DNA of 64,000 nucleotides from Martinezella miluonensis (GCF_900094545.1 NZ_FMAH01000031.1:20175-84174); one strand, 5' to 3'; positions 8,019-16,922 are shown, numbered from the stretch's first letter. Notes: generated from the sequence alone by a model not told the origin. Made by a program: numbers and translations.

Positions 8019-9350
8019 TCAGACTTCGTCATTGCCCGAGAGTAGTATGCCGATCAGCGAGAGCAGGGCGGCGGCGGCCAGATAATAGCCGACATAGACG
8101 AGGCCGTAGGTCGTTGCGAGCCATGTGGCGATGTAGGGAGCCAGAGACGCACCGACGATGCCCCCGAGATTGAAGGTCATCGAGGCGCCGGTATAGCGCA
8201 CCGTGGTCGGGAAGGGCGCTGCCAGCGCGGCGCCGATCGGACCATAGGTGAAGCCCATCAATGCCAGACCGATGATCGAGCAGACGAAGGCACCCGCAAG
8301 GCCGGCCGTCAGCAGCGACGAATAGAACAGGCCGAAGATGAGGATGCCGATCGTCGTCAGGATCAGAACCAGACGGCGCGAATAGCGGTCCGACAACAGG
8401 CCGGAGAGCGGGATCATCAGGCCGAAGAACACGACGCCGACGAGCTGGACGACGAGGAACTGGCCCTGCGAGTAGCCGAGACCTGCCGGCAGCGGAGCGT
8501 TGCCGGGAGGCCGGGTGCCCCAGCTCAGCGTGAAGGCCGTCATGAGGTAGAACAGCACGAAGGTGGCGACCGCGATGATGGTGCCGAGGATCAGGCTGCG
8601 GAAGTGCGAGCGGAAGATGACCGCGATCGGAACGGAAACCCGTTCTTCCTTCTCGATGGCGCGCTGAAACTCCGGAGTTTCCGTGATCTTCAACCGGACA
8701 TAAAGGCCGACGGCAACGAGCACGATGCTGATCAGGAAGGGAATGCGCCAGCCATAGTCGAGGAAGTCCGCATCAGCCATGCTCTCGCGCAGGATCAGGA
8801 ACAGACCTGCCGACAGGATAAAGCCGATCGGTGCGCCGAGCTGCGGAAACATGGCGTACCAGCTGCGCTTGCCTTCCGGAGCGTTTTCCGTGGCGAGCAA
8901 CACTGCGCCGCCCCATTCGCCGCCGAGACCGAGGCCTTGGCCGAGCCGGCAAAGCGCCAGCAATATCGGTGCGAGAACGCCGATCGAGGTATAGGTCGGC
9001 AGCAGGCCGATCACCACCGTCGATAGGCCCATGGTTATCAAGGCCGCGACAAGCGTTGCCTTTCGGCCGACCCGGTCTCCGAAGTGCCCGAAGATCATCG
9101 CGCCGATCGGGCGCGCGAAGAAGGCGATGGAAAAGGTTGCGAAAGACTGCAGCGTTGCAGATGTCGGGTCGCTTGCAGGGAAGAACAGCTTCGGGAAGAC
9201 GATAACCGCCGCCGTCGCATAAACGTAAAAATCGAAGAATTCGATCGTTGTGCCGATAAGGCTCGCGATCAGAACACGTGCCGGAGAATTGGCAACGGCG
9301 TTGTTCGATGACGAGGGGGTCGGCGATAAAGGAGATATCGCGTCAGTCAT
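8019..9350 (-). CDS. MFS transporter, metabolite:H+ symporter (MHS) type
   Basis: This 443-residue membrane protein has twelve predicted hydrophobic segments and the MHS-family pattern: IGTTIEFFDFYVYATAA in the first membrane region, and the MFS loop 2-3 signature FGHFGDRVGRK at about residues 87-97. FCRLGQGLGLGGEWGG-type sequence (LCRLGQGLGLGGEWGGA) near residue 135 is typical of the KgtP/ProP/ShiA group. Such proteins import dicarboxylates, betaines, shikimate or similar organic acids; the substrate cannot be told here. It is transcribed against the dcw cluster and separates murB from ddl together with aqpZ, which is unusual for this locus. Confidence 0.88.
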   Translation of the reverse strand: MTDAISPLSPTPSSSNNAVANSPARVLIASLIGTTIEFFDFYVYATAAVIVFPKLFFPASDPTSATLQSFATFSIAFFARPIGAMIFGHFGDRVGRKATLVAALITMGLSTVVIGLLPTYTSIGVLAPILLALCRLGQGLGLGGEWGGAVLLATENAPEGKRSWYAMFPQLGAPIGFILSAGLFLILRESMADADFLDYGWRIPFLISIVLVAVGLYVRLKITETPEFQRAIEKEERVSVPIAVIFRSHFRSLILGTIIAVATFVLFYLMTAFTLSWGTRPPGNAPLPAGLGYSQGQFLVVQLVGVVFFGLMIPLSGLLSDRYSRRLVLILTTIGILIFGLFYSSLLTAGLAGAFVCSIIGLALMGFTYGPIGAALAAPFPTTVRYTGASMTFNLGGIVGASLAPYIATWLATTYGLVYVGYYLAAAALLSLIGILLSGNDEV

Positions 9351-9382
9351 GTTCCCACCATTTTGGACGATTCTAAGGGGTA

Positions 9383-9409
9383 CTTAGCGGACAGAATCTG
9401 TCCTTAGCG
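9383..9409. promoter_or_regulatory. palindrome in the MFS/aqpZ divergent region
   Basis: An interrupted palindrome GGACAGA-A-TCTGTCC (9389-9403) is flanked on both sides by the direct repeat TTAGCG. It lies about 40 bases upstream of the MFS start codon and is a plausible operator. The regulator is unknown. Confidence 0.35.
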
Positions 9410-9605
9410 TAATTTTTGTTCAACGCAAACGCCAACTGCGCAAGAAATCAACGGTTGCATGCTACTATTTAGCCGCAATGGTTGATTCGCGAGCAACTGG
9501 GCGAATGTTTGCCACCGCGTATGTGTCTTTCCGGCGAGACCTTCCCGGAATCTTTTCGTAAATGGCTGATTTTCGCTTCGGTTGAGGGCAAAGGGGAAAT
9601 ATTTC

Positions 9606-10292
9606 ATGCAGAAAAAGCTTATAGCTGAATTTCTTGGAACATTCTGGCTCGTATTTGGCGGCTGCGGCAGCGCGATCTTCGCAGCAGCATTTCCGAGCCT
9701 CGGTATTGGTTTTCTTGGTGTTGCCTTCGCGTTCGGTCTGACTGTGCTGACTATGGCTTTTGCCGTCGGCGGCATATCGGGCGGGCACTTCAATCCAGCC
9801 GTATCGGTTGGCCTGACCGTGGCCGGCCGTTTTCCCGGTGGGCAGCTTATTCCCTATATCATCGCGCAGGTCGTCGGTGCCATCGCCGCTGCTGCCGTGC
9901 TTTATCTGATCGCCAGCGGCAAGGCTGATTTCCAGCTCGGCGGCTTTGCTGCGAATGGTTACGGAGAGCATTCGCCCGGCGGCTACTCCATGGTATCGGC
10001 TCTTGTGGCCGAGATCGTGTTGACCTTGTTCTTCCTCGTCGTGATTCTCGGATCGACGAGCAGCAAGGTGCCAGCTGGCTTCGCGCCGATCGCCATCGGC
10101 TTGGCACTGACGCTGATCCATCTGATTTCCATCCCGATCACCAACACCTCGGTCAATCCGGCCCGTTCGACAGGTCAGGCCCTGTTCGTCGGCGGTTGGG
10201 CGCTGCAGCAGCTTTGGCTGTTCTGGGTCGCGCCGATCGTGGGGGGTGCATTGGGCGGCCTCGTCTGGAAATTGGTCGACGATAGCGAGTAA
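9606..10292 (+). CDS. aqpZ: aquaporin Z
   Basis: AqpZ is the bacterial water-selective channel of the MIP family in the inner membrane. From the ATG at 9606, preceded by GGGGAA nine bases upstream, the product is 228 residues, the usual size. The two pore motifs are present: GGHFNPAVS at about 59-67 and NTSVNPARSTG at about 180-190. The arginine after the second NPA is the selectivity-filter arginine of water channels. A TTG at 9582 would add eight residues but lacks a good ribosome binding site. The gene sits alone, divergent from the MFS gene, with its own terminator downstream. Confidence 0.95.
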   Translation: MQKKLIAEFLGTFWLVFGGCGSAIFAAAFPSLGIGFLGVAFAFGLTVLTMAFAVGGISGGHFNPAVSVGLTVAGRFPGGQLIPYIIAQVVGAIAAAAVLYLIASGKADFQLGGFAANGYGEHSPGGYSMVSALVAEIVLTLFFLVVILGSTSSKVPAGFAPIAIGLALTLIHLISIPITNTSVNPARSTGQALFVGGWALQQLWLFWVAPIVGGALGGLVWKLVDDSE

Positions 10293-10594
10293 AATCAGCG
10301 TGCAATTTTAAGGCTTTCAGGCCCGCATCGGATCCTTCGATGCGGGCCTCTTTGTTTGAAAAATCTAAATGTAGCGATTTCAAAAGTAGCAACTCTCTGA
10401 ATCTAATGGCAGAATTCTTTAGATCGATTTGATTCGAACCATTCGAGCATCAGCAGAGCGGCCGAAAGTTAACGAAAGTAAACGCTTCATTAACCTTAAT
10501 GTTGTTCTAATCGACCTATTGAAAGCGGGGCGAGAATCGCTGTTAGGCGAGGCCCGGCAAAAGCAGAGCAGAGACCGTGAAGTCGGGGGTATTA
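10293..10594. promoter_or_regulatory. intergenic region upstream of ddl-ftsQAZ
   Basis: This 302-base gap holds the aqpZ terminator and then an AT-richer stretch that should carry the ddl-ftsQA promoter. It contains a near-tandem repeat GAAAGTTAAC / GAAAGTAAAC (about 10464-10483) and a perfect 14-base palindrome CATTAACCTTAATG at 10488-10501. TTAA-rich sites of this kind resemble, but do not exactly match, the CtrA box (TTAA-N7-TTAA). No gene is visible. Confidence 0.4.
10319..10356 (+). terminator. terminator after aqpZ
   Basis: A twelve-base-pair perfect stem, AGGCCCGCATCG (10319-10330) with CGATGCGGGCCT (10338-10349), has a seven-base loop and is followed by CTTTGTTT. Confidence 0.85.
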
Positions 10595-11521
10595 ATGGGT
10601 GCCAAGCATGTGGCTGTCCTTTTGGGCGGATTTTCCTCGGAGAGGCCTGTCAGCCTTTCCTCGGGAAAGGCATGCGCTGACGCCCTCGAAGCCGAAGGCT
10701 TTCAGATCACTCGCGTCGACGTCGATCATGATGTTGCCAGCCGTTTGGCCGAGCTGAAGCCGGATGTCGTCTTCAATGCTCTGCACGGACCGTTCGGCGA
10801 GGACGGCACCATTCAGGGTATCCTCGAATACCTCCAGATTCCCTATACCCATTCCGGCGTGCTTGCCTCGGCTCTTGCGATGGATAAGGCGCGGGCAAAG
10901 ACGGTCGCGGCCGCTGCTGGCATTCCCGTCGCAGCTTCGCTCGTCATGGATCGTTTCCGCATCGTCAGCGAGCATCCGATGAAGCCGCCTTATGTCGTCA
11001 AGCCGGTGCGCGAGGGGTCGAGCTTTGGTGTCGTGATCGTCAAGGAAGATCAGGCGCATCCGCCGCAAATCATAACGTCTTCGGAGTGGCGCTATGGCGA
11101 TGAGGTGCTGGTCGAGCGCTATATTCATGGCCGCGAGCTGACCTGCGGGGTGATGGGAGGTAAGGTTCTCGGCGTTACCGAGATCGTGCCGCTCGGCCAC
11201 AGCTTCTACGACTACGACGCGAAGTATGCCAAAGGTGGATCAAAACATGTCCTGCCGGCGGAAATTTCACCGAATCTTTACCAAAAGATACAAACATTAT
11301 CGTTAAGGGCGCATGAAGCTATCGGCTGCCGCGGCGTCAGTCGATCTGACTTCCGTTTCGATGATCGCTTTTCCGAAGAAGGTGAACTTATCTGGCTGGA
11401 GATCAACACTCAGCCCGGTATGACTCCTACCTCGCTGGTGCCCGAAATGGCTGCTCATGCCGGCTACTCGTTTGGTGAATTTCTCCGGTGGATGGTGGAG
11501 GACGCGTCTTGTTTGCGCTGA
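10595..11521 (+). CDS. ddl: D-alanine--D-alanine ligase
   Basis: Ddl joins two D-alanines using ATP, supplying the dipeptide for MurF. The 308-residue protein has the ATP-grasp architecture: the N-terminal VLLGGFSSERPVSL, HGPFGEDGTIQG near 63-74, KPVREGSSFGV in the ATP-binding part, and the metal-binding C-terminal ELIWLEINTQPGMT near 262-275. The ATG at 10595 has a GGGGGT element seven bases upstream, making it a better start than the in-frame GTG at 10577. It begins the second half of the dcw cluster and overlaps the probable ftsQ start. The dcw location corresponds to the DdlB position of other proteobacteria. Confidence 0.95.
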   Translation: MGAKHVAVLLGGFSSERPVSLSSGKACADALEAEGFQITRVDVDHDVASRLAELKPDVVFNALHGPFGEDGTIQGILEYLQIPYTHSGVLASALAMDKARAKTVAAAAGIPVAASLVMDRFRIVSEHPMKPPYVVKPVREGSSFGVVIVKEDQAHPPQIITSSEWRYGDEVLVERYIHGRELTCGVMGGKVLGVTEIVPLGHSFYDYDAKYAKGGSKHVLPAEISPNLYQKIQTLSLRAHEAIGCRGVSRSDFRFDDRFSEEGELIWLEINTQPGMTPTSLVPEMAAHAGYSFGEFLRWMVEDASCLR

Positions 11522-12441
11522 CGGTCAAAAATATGAGGCGGTCCCGTCATCGCGTCCCGCTCGCCATCGATGACGTCGAAGATGCGTTCGTCCTGCCGCG
11601 TCCATTGCGCCGTGCAGTCCGCTTCCTGGTTAGCCTCGGTTCGGGTCGTATCAATATTCCCGCTCACACCGGTACGGTCTCGACCGTCCTGCTCTTTGCT
11701 GTCACCGGCCTTTATGGCATGTCCGTCGGTGGTCATGGCCAGGCAGTTGCAGAGGCGACGACGTCCGCTGCTGGGTTCGCGATCGAGGATGTGAAGGTCT
11801 CCGGCAACGATGAGACTTCTGAAATCGAAATCCTGCAGTTGCTCGGCCTCGATGGTACGACCTCGCTCGTGGCCCTCAATGCGGATGCTGCTCGCCAGAA
11901 GATTGCCAATCTGCCCTGGGTTCAGAATGTCGAGGTTCGCAAGGTCTATCCGAAGACCGTCGAAGTGAAGCTGAAAGAGCGCAAGGCCTATGCCATCTGG
12001 CAGCACGGGGCGGAACTTTCGCTGATCCAGAAGGACGGCAGCGTGATCGCGCCGCTGCGCGACAACAAGTTTGCCAAGCTGCCGCTCTTTGTCGGGCGCG
12101 ATGCAGAGACCTCGGCCGCTTCCGTGGAAGAGGCGTTTGCCAAATGGCCTGATATTCACGCTCAGGTAAAAGCATTCGTCCGCGTCGCCGGCCGTCGCTG
12201 GGATCTGTATCTCGACAACGGCGTGATCGTCAGGCTGCCGGAAGACAATATCGATGGCGCGCTGGCGCGGCTTACCAAGCTCGACAAGGACCAGAGCCTT
12301 CTGCAGCGCGACATCGCTGCCGTGGATCTTCGTCTCGCAGATCGTACCGCAATAGAATTGACCCCCGACGCAACGCTTCGCCGCCAGGCCGCGGTCGATG
12401 CAAGAAACAAGGCTTTGAAGAAAGCAGGGCAGGATACATGA
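11509..12441 (+). CDS. ftsQ: cell division protein FtsQ
   Basis: FtsQ is the bitopic divisome protein that links early and late division proteins. The protein has a basic cytoplasmic N-terminus, one membrane segment at about residues 55-75, then a POTRA domain beginning at about 85 (FAIEDVKVSGNDET) and the FtsQ beta domain. I chose the TTG at 11509 (310 residues), preceded by GGTGGAGGA, over the GTG at 11488; both are in frame. With this start the gene overlaps ddl by 13 bases. Its TGA overlaps the ftsA ATG, so translation is likely coupled. Confidence 0.92.
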   Translation: MFALTVKNMRRSRHRVPLAIDDVEDAFVLPRPLRRAVRFLVSLGSGRINIPAHTGTVSTVLLFAVTGLYGMSVGGHGQAVAEATTSAAGFAIEDVKVSGNDETSEIEILQLLGLDGTTSLVALNADAARQKIANLPWVQNVEVRKVYPKTVEVKLKERKAYAIWQHGAELSLIQKDGSVIAPLRDNKFAKLPLFVGRDAETSAASVEEAFAKWPDIHAQVKAFVRVAGRRWDLYLDNGVIVRLPEDNIDGALARLTKLDKDQSLLQRDIAAVDLRLADRTAIELTPDATLRRQAAVDARNKALKKAGQDT

Positions 12442-13769
12442 GCTTATTCGGTTCGTCTCATTTCGGCCTGCCGCGGTTGAAGCCGCTGTCTTCCAAGCGG
12501 TCGCACATCGTCTCGGTTCTCGATATCGGCTCGACGAAAGTCGTCTGCATGATCGGCCGTCTGACGCCGCGCGAAGAGAGCCAGGTTCTGCCGAACCGCA
12601 CGCATAACATCGAGATCATCGGCATCGGCCATCAGCGCTCCCGTGGTATCAAGACCGGCGTGATCGCCGATCTCGACGCGCTGGAAGGTGTCGTCCGGCT
12701 CTCCGTCGATGCGGCCGAGCGCATGGCCGGCCTCACCGTCGACAGCCTGATCGTCAATGTCTCGGCTGGCCGTCTCGGCAGCGATATCTATACCGCGACC
12801 ATCGACCTGGGCGGGCAGGAAGTCGAATCAAACGATCTCAAGAAGGTACTGGCCGCCGCTTGCCAGCAGTCGGTCCGCCAGGAGCGCGCCGTGCTGCATT
12901 CGCTGGCGACAGGCTACTCGCTCGACGGCGAGCGTGGCATCCGCGACCCGCTTGCGATGTTCGGCGACGCTCTCGGTGTCGACATGCATGTCGTGACGGC
13001 CGAGCGCGCCGCGCTTCGTAACCTCGAACTCTGCATCAATCGCGCACATCTTTCGGTCGAAGGCATGGTGGCGACGCCTTATGCCAGCGGCCTTGCCGCT
13101 CTCGTCGACGACGAAGTCGAGCTGGGCTGCGCAGCGATCGACATGGGCGGCGGCACGACGACGATCTCGGTCTTCGCCGAGGGTAAGCTTGTGCATACCG
13201 ATGCCGTCAGCCTTGGCGGCCATCACGTCACGACCGACCTCGCTCGTGGCCTTTCCACCCGCATCGAGGATGCGGAGCGTCTGAAGGTCGTCCATGCCTC
13301 CGCGCTGGCGAATTCCTCGGAAGAGCGCGAACTGATTTCCATCCCGCCGATCGGCGAAGATGAGCGTGACCAGCCGACGCAGGTGCCGAAGGCCCTGGTG
13401 TCGCGCATCGTCAAGGCTCGTATCGAGGAAACCCTCGAACTCATTCGCGATCGCATCCAGCGTTCGGGCTTCAGCCCGATCGTCGGCAAGCGTGTCGTCC
13501 TGACGGGCGGCGCCAGCCAGCTGACCGGTTTGCCTGATGTGGCGCGCCGGGTCCTTGCCCGCAATGTCCGCATCGGTCGTCCGATGGGCGTGTCCGGTCT
13601 GCCGACGGCAGCCAAGGGGCCGGCTTTTTCGACGGCGGTCGGCCTGATGATCTATCCGCAGGTCGCAGACATGGAAACACATGCGCCGAGCAGCGGTCTG
13701 CTCTCGTCGCTTGGGGGTAACAACAGCCGGATCGGCCGTGTCGGCCAATGGTTGAAAGAGAGTTTTTGA
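12438..13769 (+). CDS. ftsA: cell division protein FtsA
   Basis: FtsA is the actin-like ATPase that tethers FtsZ filaments to the membrane. The 443-residue product has the phosphate-1 motif VLDIGSTKVVCMIG at about 27-40, the SHS2-like 1C region between about 100 and 190, and the phosphate-2 motif AAIDMGGGTTTISVF near 232-246. The C-terminal GRVGQWLKESF fits the amphipathic membrane-targeting helix. The start overlaps the ftsQ stop. It is separated from ftsZ by 103 bases holding a nested hairpin. Confidence 0.97.
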   Translation: MSLFGSSHFGLPRLKPLSSKRSHIVSVLDIGSTKVVCMIGRLTPREESQVLPNRTHNIEIIGIGHQRSRGIKTGVIADLDALEGVVRLSVDAAERMAGLTVDSLIVNVSAGRLGSDIYTATIDLGGQEVESNDLKKVLAAACQQSVRQERAVLHSLATGYSLDGERGIRDPLAMFGDALGVDMHVVTAERAALRNLELCINRAHLSVEGMVATPYASGLAALVDDEVELGCAAIDMGGGTTTISVFAEGKLVHTDAVSLGGHHVTTDLARGLSTRIEDAERLKVVHASALANSSEERELISIPPIGEDERDQPTQVPKALVSRIVKARIEETLELIRDRIQRSGFSPIVGKRVVLTGGASQLTGLPDVARRVLARNVRIGRPMGVSGLPTAAKGPAFSTAVGLMIYPQVADMETHAPSSGLLSSLGGNNSRIGRVGQWLKESF

Positions 13770-13770
13770 G

Positions 13771-13811
13771 TGCCTGATCCGGAGGTCGTTTCTCCGGGTA
13801 AGCGTCAGGCA
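13771..13811 (+). promoter_or_regulatory. nested hairpin between ftsA and ftsZ
   Basis: An outer perfect repeat TGCCTGA (13771-13777) / TCAGGCA (13805-13811) encloses an inner CCGGAG / CTCCGG hairpin. There is no T run, so it does not look like a Rho-independent terminator; it may stabilise or process the ftsA-ftsZ transcript, or act as an attenuator. Confidence 0.5.
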
Positions 13812-13872
13812 AGTGAAATCGAGTGAATTGGCCGGCGTGGCGATGCGGCCATAAAGAGAAGGAACGGGTACA

Positions 13873-15609
13873 ATGACTATCAAGCTGCATAAGCCAGATA
13901 TCACCGAGCTTAAGCCGCGAATCACCGTGTTCGGTGTTGGTGGCGGTGGCGGCAATGCCGTCAATAACATGATCACGGCAGGCTTGCAGGGCGTCGATTT
14001 CGTCGTCGCCAACACTGATGCACAGGCGCTGACCATGACGAAGGCGGAGCGGATCATCCAGCTCGGCGTCAACGTCACGGAAGGTCTTGGCGCCGGTTCG
14101 CAGCCGGAAGTCGGCCGTGCAGCCGCTGAAGAGTGCATCGATGAAATCATCGACCACCTCAATGGCACGCATATGTGCTTCGTTACCGCCGGCATGGGCG
14201 GTGGTACGGGTACGGGTGCCGCACCGGTCGTCGCACAGGCCGCTCGCAACAAGGGCATCCTGACCGTCGGCGTCGTCACCAAGCCGTTCCACTTCGAAGG
14301 CGGCCGCCGCATGCGTCTCGCCGAACAGGGTATCCAGGAACTGCAGAAGTCGGTCGACACGCTGATCGTCATTCCGAACCAGAATCTGTTCCGCATCGCA
14401 AACGACAAGACGACTTTCGCCGACGCGTTCTCGATGGCCGACCAGGTTCTCTATTCGGGCGTTGCCTGCATCACCGACCTGATGGTGAAGGAAGGTCTCA
14501 TCAACCTCGACTTCGCAGACGTCCGTTCGGTCATGCGCGAAATGGGCCGCGCCATGATGGGCACCGGTGAGGCTTCCGGCCAGGGCCGTGCAATGCAGGC
14601 CGCCGAGGCCGCCATTGCCAACCCGCTGCTCGACGAAACCTCGATGAAGGGCGCACAGGGCCTGCTGATCTCGATCACCGGTGGCCGTGACCTGACCCTG
14701 TTCGAAGTCGATGAAGCTGCAACCCGCATCCGCGAAGAGGTCGATCCCGACGCCAACATTATACTCGGCGCCACCTTCGACGAATCGCTGGAAGGCATCA
14801 TCCGCGTTTCCGTCGTCGCAACGGGTATCGACCGCGCGATGAACGAAGCTGCCGACAGAGGAATGGAATTCCGTCCGGCCGCCAAGCCGGCTATGCGTCC
14901 TTCCGCGGCCGCCGCTCCGGTAGCGGCCGCAGCTCAGCCTGCCCATGTCGCGCAGGCCCATACCGCACAGGCTGCCGCTCCGGCTCCTCGTACCGTGGAC
15001 CCGGTTGCCCAGACCATTCGTGCGGCAGAGGCCGATCTCGAGCGCGAGCTGGAAATCCAGATGAGCCGTCAGGCTCATGTCCAGCAGCAGCCGGTAATGC
15101 CGCAGGCCGCAGCGCCGGAAGATAGCTTCCGTCCGCAGAGCCGCATCTTCGCAGCTGCTCCGGAAGCTCAGCCGGTCCGTCAGGCCCCGGTTCAGGCGCA
15201 GCCTCAGCAGCAGGCACCGGTCATGCATCAGCAGCCGATCATCCGTCAGGCTCCCGAGCAGGTTCGCATGCCGAAGGTCGAGGATTTCCCGCCGGTCGTT
15301 AAGGCTGAAATGGAACACCGCGCCCAGCCGGCAGCCCCCCAGGCCACCGAAGAGCGTGGCCCGATGGGCCTGCTGAAGCGAATCACCAATTCGCTCGGCC
15401 GCCGCGAAGAAGATCCGGCCTTCGATGACATGATGGCCTCGACGAACGCAGCGCCGCAGCGCCGGGCACCGTCGCCGGAAGCCAGCCTCTACGCTCCGCG
15501 TCGCGGCAACCTCGACGACCAGGGCCGTCAGGCTCCGCAGGCACGCATGGCGAACCATGAAGACGATCAGCTCGAGATTCCGGCCTTCCTGCGCCGCCAG
15601 TCGAACTGA
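13873..15609 (+). CDS. ftsZ: cell division protein FtsZ (long form)
   Basis: FtsZ is the tubulin-like GTPase that forms the Z ring. The 578-residue protein has the N-terminal GTPase core with FGVGGGGGNAVNNM at about 18-31 and the tubulin signature GGGTGTGAAPV at about 110-120. A synergy loop near 205-215 precedes a Pro/Ala/Gln-rich linker of over 200 residues (about 335-560). The C-terminal peptide DDQLEIPAFLRRQ matches the conserved FtsA/ZipA-binding tail. The long linker is typical of rhizobial FtsZ. A GAAGGAACGG ribosome binding region precedes the ATG. It is followed by a hairpin terminator. Confidence 0.98.
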   Translation: MTIKLHKPDITELKPRITVFGVGGGGGNAVNNMITAGLQGVDFVVANTDAQALTMTKAERIIQLGVNVTEGLGAGSQPEVGRAAAEECIDEIIDHLNGTHMCFVTAGMGGGTGTGAAPVVAQAARNKGILTVGVVTKPFHFEGGRRMRLAEQGIQELQKSVDTLIVIPNQNLFRIANDKTTFADAFSMADQVLYSGVACITDLMVKEGLINLDFADVRSVMREMGRAMMGTGEASGQGRAMQAAEAAIANPLLDETSMKGAQGLLISITGGRDLTLFEVDEAATRIREEVDPDANIILGATFDESLEGIIRVSVVATGIDRAMNEAADRGMEFRPAAKPAMRPSAAAAPVAAAAQPAHVAQAHTAQAAAPAPRTVDPVAQTIRAAEADLERELEIQMSRQAHVQQQPVMPQAAAPEDSFRPQSRIFAAAPEAQPVRQAPVQAQPQQQAPVMHQQPIIRQAPEQVRMPKVEDFPPVVKAEMEHRAQPAAPQATEERGPMGLLKRITNSLGRREEDPAFDDMMASTNAAPQRRAPSPEASLYAPRRGNLDDQGRQAPQARMANHEDDQLEIPAFLRRQSN

Positions 15610-15938
15610 CCTGATGCTGAACGACCTTTTAATAGGTCGCTAACCATCTTGACGAAATCCGGGGCCGCAAGGCTCCGGATTTCCTTATTTTAGACTTGTT
15701 GTCATATCCGAAATTATCCAACAAATTCAATCAGCTGCTTTCGTAACAATGCGAAAGAAACAGTGATTTGGAATGCTGTGCCCCGGCGCGTATGTAAATA
15801 CCAAGCAAGGCTGCGGAATCACATTTGGCAGCGAGCTTTTGTAAGAGAGCGGCATAGTTAACAGACTGAACCGGCGAGAAGGGTAAGCGTCCGAAGATGG
15901 CCACCCAGCATGGATCAGACAGACGAAGGCAGAATTAT
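15610..15938. other. intergenic region ftsZ-lpxC
   Basis: After the ftsZ terminator there are about 250 bases without a convincing gene. The stretch is AT-richer than the coding DNA and presumably holds the lpxC promoter; a GTTAAC and a GCTAACCATC element are visible but no site is certain. Confidence 0.5.
15655..15690 (+). terminator. terminator after ftsZ
   Basis: The stem AAATCCGG (15655-15662) / CCGGATTT (15675-15682) with a 12-base loop is followed by CCTTATTTT. It is a moderate Rho-independent terminator just after ftsZ. Confidence 0.65.
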
Positions 15939-16895
15939 ATGGCAATCGGATTGCTGGGTTTTCAGACCACTATTGCAAACCCTGTGACACTTTCGGGTAT
16001 CGGCGTTCATTCCGGCGCCAATGTGTCGATTACGTTCTATCCTGCTGAGGCAGGCACCGGTGTCGTTTTCCAGCGCCTGCATGGTAATGGCGATGTGACC
16101 GAGCTGCGTGCCGTTTCCTCGCAGGTCGGCAATACGGATCTCTGCACGGTTCTTGGCTTTTCTCCGGCGCGCTCCGTTGCGACGGTGGAGCATGTCATGG
16201 CTGCGATCTACGCGGTCGGCCTCGATAACGTCGTCGTGGAAGTCACCGGCGCCGAAATGCCGATCATGGACGGCAGTTCCTATCCCTTCATCGAAGCCAT
16301 CGAGCAGACCGGTATCGTCTCGCTCAGCGCCAAGCGTCGCTATATCCGCGTCACCAAGCCGGTGCGCATCGAGGCCGGCGGTTCCTGGTGCGAGTTTCGT
16401 CCATATGACGGCACACGATTCGAAGTCGAGATCGATTTCGAATGCCCGCTGATTGGCCGACAGAAATGGGAAGGCGACCTGACCGCCGAGAGCTTCAAGA
16501 CGGAACTGTCGCGTGCGCGCACCTTCGGCTTCATGCGCGACGTCGAACGCCTCTGGGCTTCGGGCCACGCGCTGGGTTCGTCGCTTGAGAATTCCGTCGT
16601 CATCTCCGACGACAATACGGTTATCAACGTCGAAGGCCTGCGTTACGCCAAGGATGAATTCGTTCGTCACAAGACGCTGGATGCCGTTGGAGATCTCGCG
16701 CTTGCCGGCGCGCAGTTCATCGGCCATTACCGCTCCTATCGCGGCGGCCATCGGATGAATGCGAATGCTCTCAAGGCGCTGCTGAGCGATCCCAGTGCTT
16801 ATGATGTCGTCGAGTCTTCGGCGCAGCGTCAGCGTGCTCACAGCCGCGATTTCGTTCCGGTAAACGCTCCGGAATTCGCCCCCTGGTCGGCGTGA
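15939..16895 (+). CDS. lpxC: UDP-3-O-acyl-N-acetylglucosamine deacetylase (LpxC)
   Basis: LpxC is the zinc deacetylase that commits UDP-3-O-acyl-GlcNAc to lipid A synthesis. With the ATG at 15939 (GAAGG nine bases upstream) the product is 318 residues, as in related species; an in-frame ATG at 15897 would add 14 atypical residues. The zinc ligands fit His85 (TVEHVMAA), His244 and Asp248 (HKTLDAVGD), and the catalytic base region is His271 (GGHRMNANAL), in the same spacing as E. coli His79, His238, Asp242 and His265. It follows ftsZ, its usual place at the end of the dcw cluster. Confidence 0.97.
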   Translation: MAIGLLGFQTTIANPVTLSGIGVHSGANVSITFYPAEAGTGVVFQRLHGNGDVTELRAVSSQVGNTDLCTVLGFSPARSVATVEHVMAAIYAVGLDNVVVEVTGAEMPIMDGSSYPFIEAIEQTGIVSLSAKRRYIRVTKPVRIEAGGSWCEFRPYDGTRFEVEIDFECPLIGRQKWEGDLTAESFKTELSRARTFGFMRDVERLWASGHALGSSLENSVVISDDNTVINVEGLRYAKDEFVRHKTLDAVGDLALAGAQFIGHYRSYRGGHRMNANALKALLSDPSAYDVVESSAQRQRAHSRDFVPVNAPEFAPWSA

Positions 16896-16922
16896 CCTTT
16901 CGGAATCGCGATGAAATTGAGT

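Noticed and set aside
10420..10445. Possible tRNA-like TTCGAACC sequence
   Set aside because: No cloverleaf or acceptor stem can be formed around it; no tRNA gene was found in the window.
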